Shown here: one piece after another, positions 61,087-64,000 of the stretch
Layout of the letters: every line of letters starts with the position of its first letter
How positions within the stretch are numbered: the first letter of the stretch is position 1
Origin: Pedobacter chitinilyticus
GTDB lineage: Bacteria > Bacteroidota > Bacteroidia > Sphingobacteriales > Sphingobacteriaceae
Length of the DNA stretch: 64,000 bases
NCBI RefSeq assembly: GCF_003313385.1
Contig: NZ_QMHN01000001.1
Location: 459,673 to 523,672, forward strand
Reading direction: 5' to 3'
The notes under the pieces: generated by a model
The model's input: the letters and a program-made list of their open reading frames with translations, nothing else
Databases searched by the model: none
What the model was told of the DNA's origin: nothing
Program-made: the position numbers and the translations under genes

Positions 61087-62424
61087 ATGGCCCGATACGA
61101 ATTGTTATTACCGAAAATGGGTGAAAGTGTCGCCGAAGCAACCATTATTAAATGGACTAAACAGCCTGGCGACCATATTAATTTAGATGATACCATTTTA
61201 GAAATTGCTACTGATAAGGTTGACTCAGAAGTACCTTCTCCTGTGGAGGGAAAACTGGTAGAGCACCTTTTTAAAGTAGATGATGTGGTGCAGGTTGGAG
61301 CTGTGATTGCGATTATAGAAATAGAAGGAGCCAGTACAGCAGCAGAAAAAGTGGAAATGGCACAGCCTGAACCAGCACAAAAAGTTGCGACAGAAGCTGC
61401 GATTCCTGGCATTAGCCAATTGCCTGCAGAAAGTCAACCAGTAGCTGCTAATATTGATTTTAAAGCTTCTGAAAGGTTTTACTCTCCTTTAGTAAAAAAC
61501 ATTGCCAAAGAGGAGGGTGTTTCGTTAGAAGAATTAGATACCATTAAAGGTTCTGGTGCTGATGGACGTTTGACTAAGGAAGACCTTCTTAACCACATTA
61601 AAACTAAAAAAGGTGGTGTTACAACAACAGTTGAAACTACAGCTCCTGTGAAAGAAGTTCCAGTTCAAGCAGAAAAAGCGACACTTACACCAACAGCTAC
61701 GAGTGTAAGCGGTGGCGATGAAATTATAGAAATGGACAGGATGCGCAAGCTTATTTCCGACCATATGGTGATGAGTAAGCAGACTTCTCCACATGTTACT
61801 TCATTTGTTGAGGCTGACGTGACCAACTTGGTATTGTGGCGCAACAAAGTGAAAAAGATTTTCGAGCAACGTGAAAATGAGAAAATTACTTTCACGCCAA
61901 TTTTTGTAGAAGCGGTAGCGAGAGCAATTAAAGATTTTCCGATGATTAACGTATCTGTAAATGGTACACAAATCATTAAGAAGAAAGATATTAATATTGG
62001 TATGGCTGCAGCTTTGCCATCAGGTAATTTAATTGTTCCAGTAATTAAAAATGCTGACCAATTGAACTTGGTAGGTTTAACTAGAGCAGTAAATGATTTA
62101 GCGAATAGGGCTCGTACTTCGAAACTAAAACCAGATGAAACGCAAAATGGTACTTTTACGTTAACCAATGTTGGTTCATTTGGAAATGTGATGGGGACGC
62201 CAATTATCAATCAGCCACAGGTTGCTATTTTAGCGGTAGGTGCTATTAAAAAGAAACCTGCTGTTTTGGAAACTGAACATGGTGACGTGATTGCGATCAG
62301 ACACATGATGTTCCTATCTTTATCTTACGACCATAGGGTAGTAGATGGTGCATTGGGAGGTTCGTTTGTTCGTCGCGTAGCAGATTATTTAGAAAATTGG
62401 GATATCAACAGAGAAGTTTCTTAA
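61087..62424 (+). CDS. 2-oxo-acid dehydrogenase E2 (dihydrolipoamide acyltransferase)
   Basis: This is the core acyltransferase of a pyruvate, 2-oxoglutarate or branched-chain 2-oxo-acid dehydrogenase complex. The 445-residue protein has a lipoyl domain with Lys44 in EIATDKVDSEVPSP, a linker rich in Ala, Pro and Thr, an E3/E1-binding domain (about 130-170, SPLVKNIAKEEGVSLEEL), and a catalytic domain with the DHRVVDG motif (His416, Asp420). The E1 and E3 genes are not here, so the specific complex cannot be fixed; branched-chain or pyruvate type is possible. Confidence 0.93.
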   Translation: MARYELLLPKMGESVAEATIIKWTKQPGDHINLDDTILEIATDKVDSEVPSPVEGKLVEHLFKVDDVVQVGAVIAIIEIEGASTAAEKVEMAQPEPAQKVATEAAIPGISQLPAESQPVAANIDFKASERFYSPLVKNIAKEEGVSLEELDTIKGSGADGRLTKEDLLNHIKTKKGGVTTTVETTAPVKEVPVQAEKATLTPTATSVSGGDEIIEMDRMRKLISDHMVMSKQTSPHVTSFVEADVTNLVLWRNKVKKIFEQRENEKITFTPIFVEAVARAIKDFPMINVSVNGTQIIKKKDINIGMAAALPSGNLIVPVIKNADQLNLVGLTRAVNDLANRARTSKLKPDETQNGTFTLTNVGSFGNVMGTPIINQPQVAILAVGAIKKKPAVLETEHGDVIAIRHMMFLSLSYDHRVVDGALGGSFVRRVADYLENWDINREVS

Positions 62425-62445
62425 ATTGATATGTACAATATAAAG

Positions 62446-62478
62446 AAAGCTTCGTAAGGTAAATTTACGGAGCTTTTT
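62446..62478 (+). terminator. terminator after the E2 gene
   Basis: AAAGCTTCGTAA pairs with TTACGGAGCTTT (one G-U) around a 7-base loop and is followed by Ts. Confidence 0.8.
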
Positions 62479-62513
62479 GTTTTTTGCATCTTTGGTGGTT
62501 ACACTCTTCGTAT

Positions 62514-62648
62514 GCGTTATCTTGACCGCAGTGAAACGAGTGGAGAAATCTTTTAAACAGTAAAACTAAATACACTCCAAAGATTTAACTTCGTTGATTT
62601 TCAATTTACTTCGTAGAACTTTGGTTCTCCACTACGGTTGAAATGACG
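62514..62648. repeat. REP-like inverted repeat, near-copy of 48461-48597
   Basis: It begins CGTTATCTTGACCGCAGTG and ends TGAAATGACG. The interior CCAAAGATTTAACTTCG, TTGATTTTCAATTTACTTCG and GTTCTCCAC is shared with 48461-48597. Confidence 0.65.
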
Positions 62649-62704
62649 CACCAATTACTGTATTTGCGAAGGGCTTTTTTTTGCACTGCAACAGGTTAAA
62701 TAGA

Positions 62705-62790
62705 CTGGATGGAAGTGAAAACCCCACAGCCAAGTGTAACGCAGGCGAGGAGTTGTAACGGACAGCCAGACTTTCGGGAAATAGTAGCAA
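62705..62790 (+). ncRNA. possible structured RNA element, second copy
   Basis: GGATGGAAGTGAAAACCCC (starting near 62708) and GGAGTTGTAACGGACAGCC (ending near 62770) flank a variable middle region. This is the same framework as at 1092-1181 near cysD (TGAAATGAAAA and TTGTAATGCAAAGC). Only this framework is conserved, which is what one would expect of a structured RNA with a variable loop. Flavo-1 class membership is possible but not verified. Confidence 0.35.
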
Positions 62791-62861
62791 TGTTACTGCT
62801 CTTCAAAAAAAATATCAGAAATTATAATTACCATCTAACTGTTCGGGGCTGGTCTTCATTT

Positions 62862-63031
62862 ATGTCACCCTTTCAGGGTTTTTACTCATTACGTATTCTA
62901 CTAGAGTAATGACCACTTCGTGGTTTTAACATTGCCGAAACTGGTCTCAATAATATTGAAGCCCGAAGGACTGATATTATTCTAGATACAAGAACAAAAA
63001 TCCATAACCACGAAGTGGTGGCATTATTAAA
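62862..63031. repeat. modular intergenic repeat, copy B (inverted relative to copy A)
   Basis: Read on the - strand, the modules are CCACCACTTCGTGGTT, then AATAATATCAGTCCTTCGG with a following GCTT, then AAAACCACGAAGTGGT, then CCTGAAAGGGTGA. This is the same order as copy A at 48257-48430, and the spacers between differ. Confidence 0.7.
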
Positions 63032-63033
63032 GT

Positions 63034-63057
63034 AAAAGCCCAGACATCCATCTGGGC
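63034..63057 (-). terminator. terminator of the homoserine dehydrogenase gene
   Basis: GCCCAGA (63038-63044) pairs with TCTGGGC (63051-63057). On the - strand it is followed by TTTTACTTT. Confidence 0.8.
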
Positions 63058-63089
63058 GTTTTACCATCAAAACAAAACAATATAAAAAT

Positions 63090-64000
63090 TTAATTAACAA
63101 GTATTCCTTCTTCGGCAATTGCTTTTATGTCCTGTTCAGTGTAGATGATTCTTCCTGTTTGGGCGATAAAAACATCTTTATTCAAGAGTAGGTCTTTGTT
63201 CTCTAAAAGGCTTTTCAAGCTTACGTTGCCGATTACATATTTGTAATCGTGGCGTGAAAAACGTTCAGAGATATTCTCAATTTGAAGTTTTTCTAAAGTG
63301 TACTCGTGTTGGTAGCGCAAATAAATTTCCAAACTCACTCTGTCAGTATGGATTAAACCATTTTTTTGGTGGTATTTTTTGTATTCGTAGCGATAGTCGT
63401 AACGCAAGGCAGCAATGTCTGAAAGTACGGCCGCACCTGTGGGGTGGCCTCCAGCACCTTTACCAAAGAAGAACTGTTTGTCGGCAAATGCCGCTTGTAC
63501 GGTAACACCGTTGTACTCATTCTCTACGTTGTAAAGGAAATCATCGCTTTTTACAAACTTTGGCAACACAAAAGTAATCACCTGTTTAGTGCTGATTTTT
63601 CTGGTTGTAGGAACTAATTTAATCTTATAGTTCTTCTCTTTTGCGTACTGAATATCGGCATCGGCAAGGTTTTGAATGCCAATGTTCAATATTTTATCAG
63701 GGTTGATGAAAAGTCCGTAAGCGTGTGCGGTAGCAATGGTCAACTTAAATTTAGGGTCGTAACCACCAACGTCTAAAATAGGGTTGGTTTCTGCAAAGCC
63801 TAAATCTTGTGCTTCTTTTAAAGCCGAGTCATAACTTGCGCCTTCGTTAAATATTTTAGAAAGAATGTAATTTGACGAACCGTTAAAGATGCCGCTAATG
63901 CCGTGCAACAACTCGTTATCGTAATATTCTTCTAAGTTTCTGATGATTGGAATACTACCGCATACCGCACCTTCGTAAAGTAATGAAGTGCCATGTTCTT
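63090..64000 (-). CDS. homoserine dehydrogenase, C-terminal part (5' end beyond the window)
   Basis: The - strand reading frame stays open to the window edge, so the N-terminal NAD-binding part is missing. The visible part carries the catalytic-domain segments HGTSLLYEGAVCGSIPIIR and GISGIFNGSSNYILSK, then DVGGYDPKFKLTI with the conserved Lys. These are the signature of homoserine dehydrogenase, which makes homoserine for Thr and Met biosynthesis. Whether aspartokinase is fused at the N-terminus cannot be seen. A terminator lies 33-56 nt past the stop. Confidence 0.9.
   Translation of the reverse strand, partial: EHGTSLLYEGAVCGSIPIIRNLEEYYDNELLHGISGIFNGSSNYILSKIFNEGASYDSALKEAQDLGFAETNPILDVGGYDPKFKLTIATAHAYGLFINPDKILNIGIQNLADADIQYAKEKNYKIKLVPTTRKISTKQVITFVLPKFVKSDDFLYNVENEYNGVTVQAAFADKQFFFGKGAGGHPTGAAVLSDIAALRYDYRYEYKKYHQKNGLIHTDRVSLEIYLRYQHEYTLEKLQIENISERFSRHDYKYVIGNVSLKSLLENKDLLLNKDVFIAQTGRIIYTEQDIKAIAEEGILVN

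Larger units (their letters stand above)
62425..63089. other. 665-nt gap between E2 and homoserine dehydrogenase genes
   Basis: It holds, in order, a terminator, a REP-like repeat (62514-62648), a possible structured RNA element (62705-62790), the modular repeat copy B (62862-63031) and a - strand terminator (63034). No coding gene is evident. A 66-codon frame at 62709 is read from the repeats. Confidence 0.65.

Noticed and set aside
62709..62909. 66-codon frame in the 62-kb gap
   Set aside because: Spans the possible structured element and the start of the modular repeat; better explained as non-coding.
1..64000. tRNA, rRNA, CRISPR arrays, insertion sequences, prophage genes
   Set aside because: None was recognised by eye. 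Short repeats are non-periodic and lack spacers, and no transposase or integrase is visible.

Overview
This window looks like chromosomal DNA of a Bacteroidota bacterium, most likely Sphingobacteriaceae (Pedobacter-like). The evidence is a SusC/SusD pair, type IX secretion tails, promoters of the Bacteroidota type (TTTG or TTG, about 19 nt, then TAnnTTTG), an imuA-imuB-dnaE2 mutagenesis operon, a DUF62 enzyme next to PhoH, and AT-rich intergenic DNA full of short palindromic repeats. I saw no rRNA, tRNA, CRISPR array, insertion sequence or prophage. Genus assignment is inference.

Layout. 1-3492: end of a TauE/SafE-type permease, then cysH-cysD-cysN for assimilatory sulfate reduction. CysH carries the Cys pairs of [4Fe-4S] APS reductases, and CysN has no APS-kinase domain, so APS is probably reduced directly. 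3800-6300: a small unknown protein, a DUF983 protein, an AraC-type regulator and a PAP2 phosphatase. 6550-7733: a short HipA-like kinase overlapping a DUF3037 gene.

8142-31717 is a large carbohydrate-related locus, all on the + strand. It holds an SSS-family symporter, a DapA/NanA-family aldolase, two FG-GAP/VCBS proteins, three tandem secreted proteins sharing one domain, SusC, SusD, a DUF5017 lipoprotein, two small Spy-like secreted proteins, three sialate-O-acetylesterase-family esterases and a DUF3748 protein. No glycoside hydrolase or lyase is recognisable. Acetylated glycans or sialic-acid-like sugars are the likely substrate class, by inference.

31863-38835 (- strand): dnaE2-imuB-imuA, with an inverted repeat flanking the predicted -7 promoter element, then an NtrC-type response regulator. 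39011-39696: a small protein and a nucleotidyltransferase-fold protein (possible toxin-antitoxin pair). 39987-53962 is mainly housekeeping: rpsO, pnp, rpe, a TonB-dependent receptor, serC-serA, a DUF62 operon, phoH, purC, and a degenerate STAS protein ahead of RNase Z. 54252-59740 is an envelope cluster: MCE/MlaD protein and two amidases divergent from lptD. 59784-64000: cinA, a 2-oxo-acid dehydrogenase E2, a repeat-rich gap, and the end of homoserine dehydrogenase.

The least explained signals are non-coding. They are a promoter-terminator pair giving a predicted transcript of about 57 nt antisense to the PAP2 gene, two copies of a possibly structured RNA element (upstream of cysD and at 62.7 kb), a modular repeat of about 170 bp present twice in opposite orientation, and direct repeats of 21-bp period at the serC promoter.
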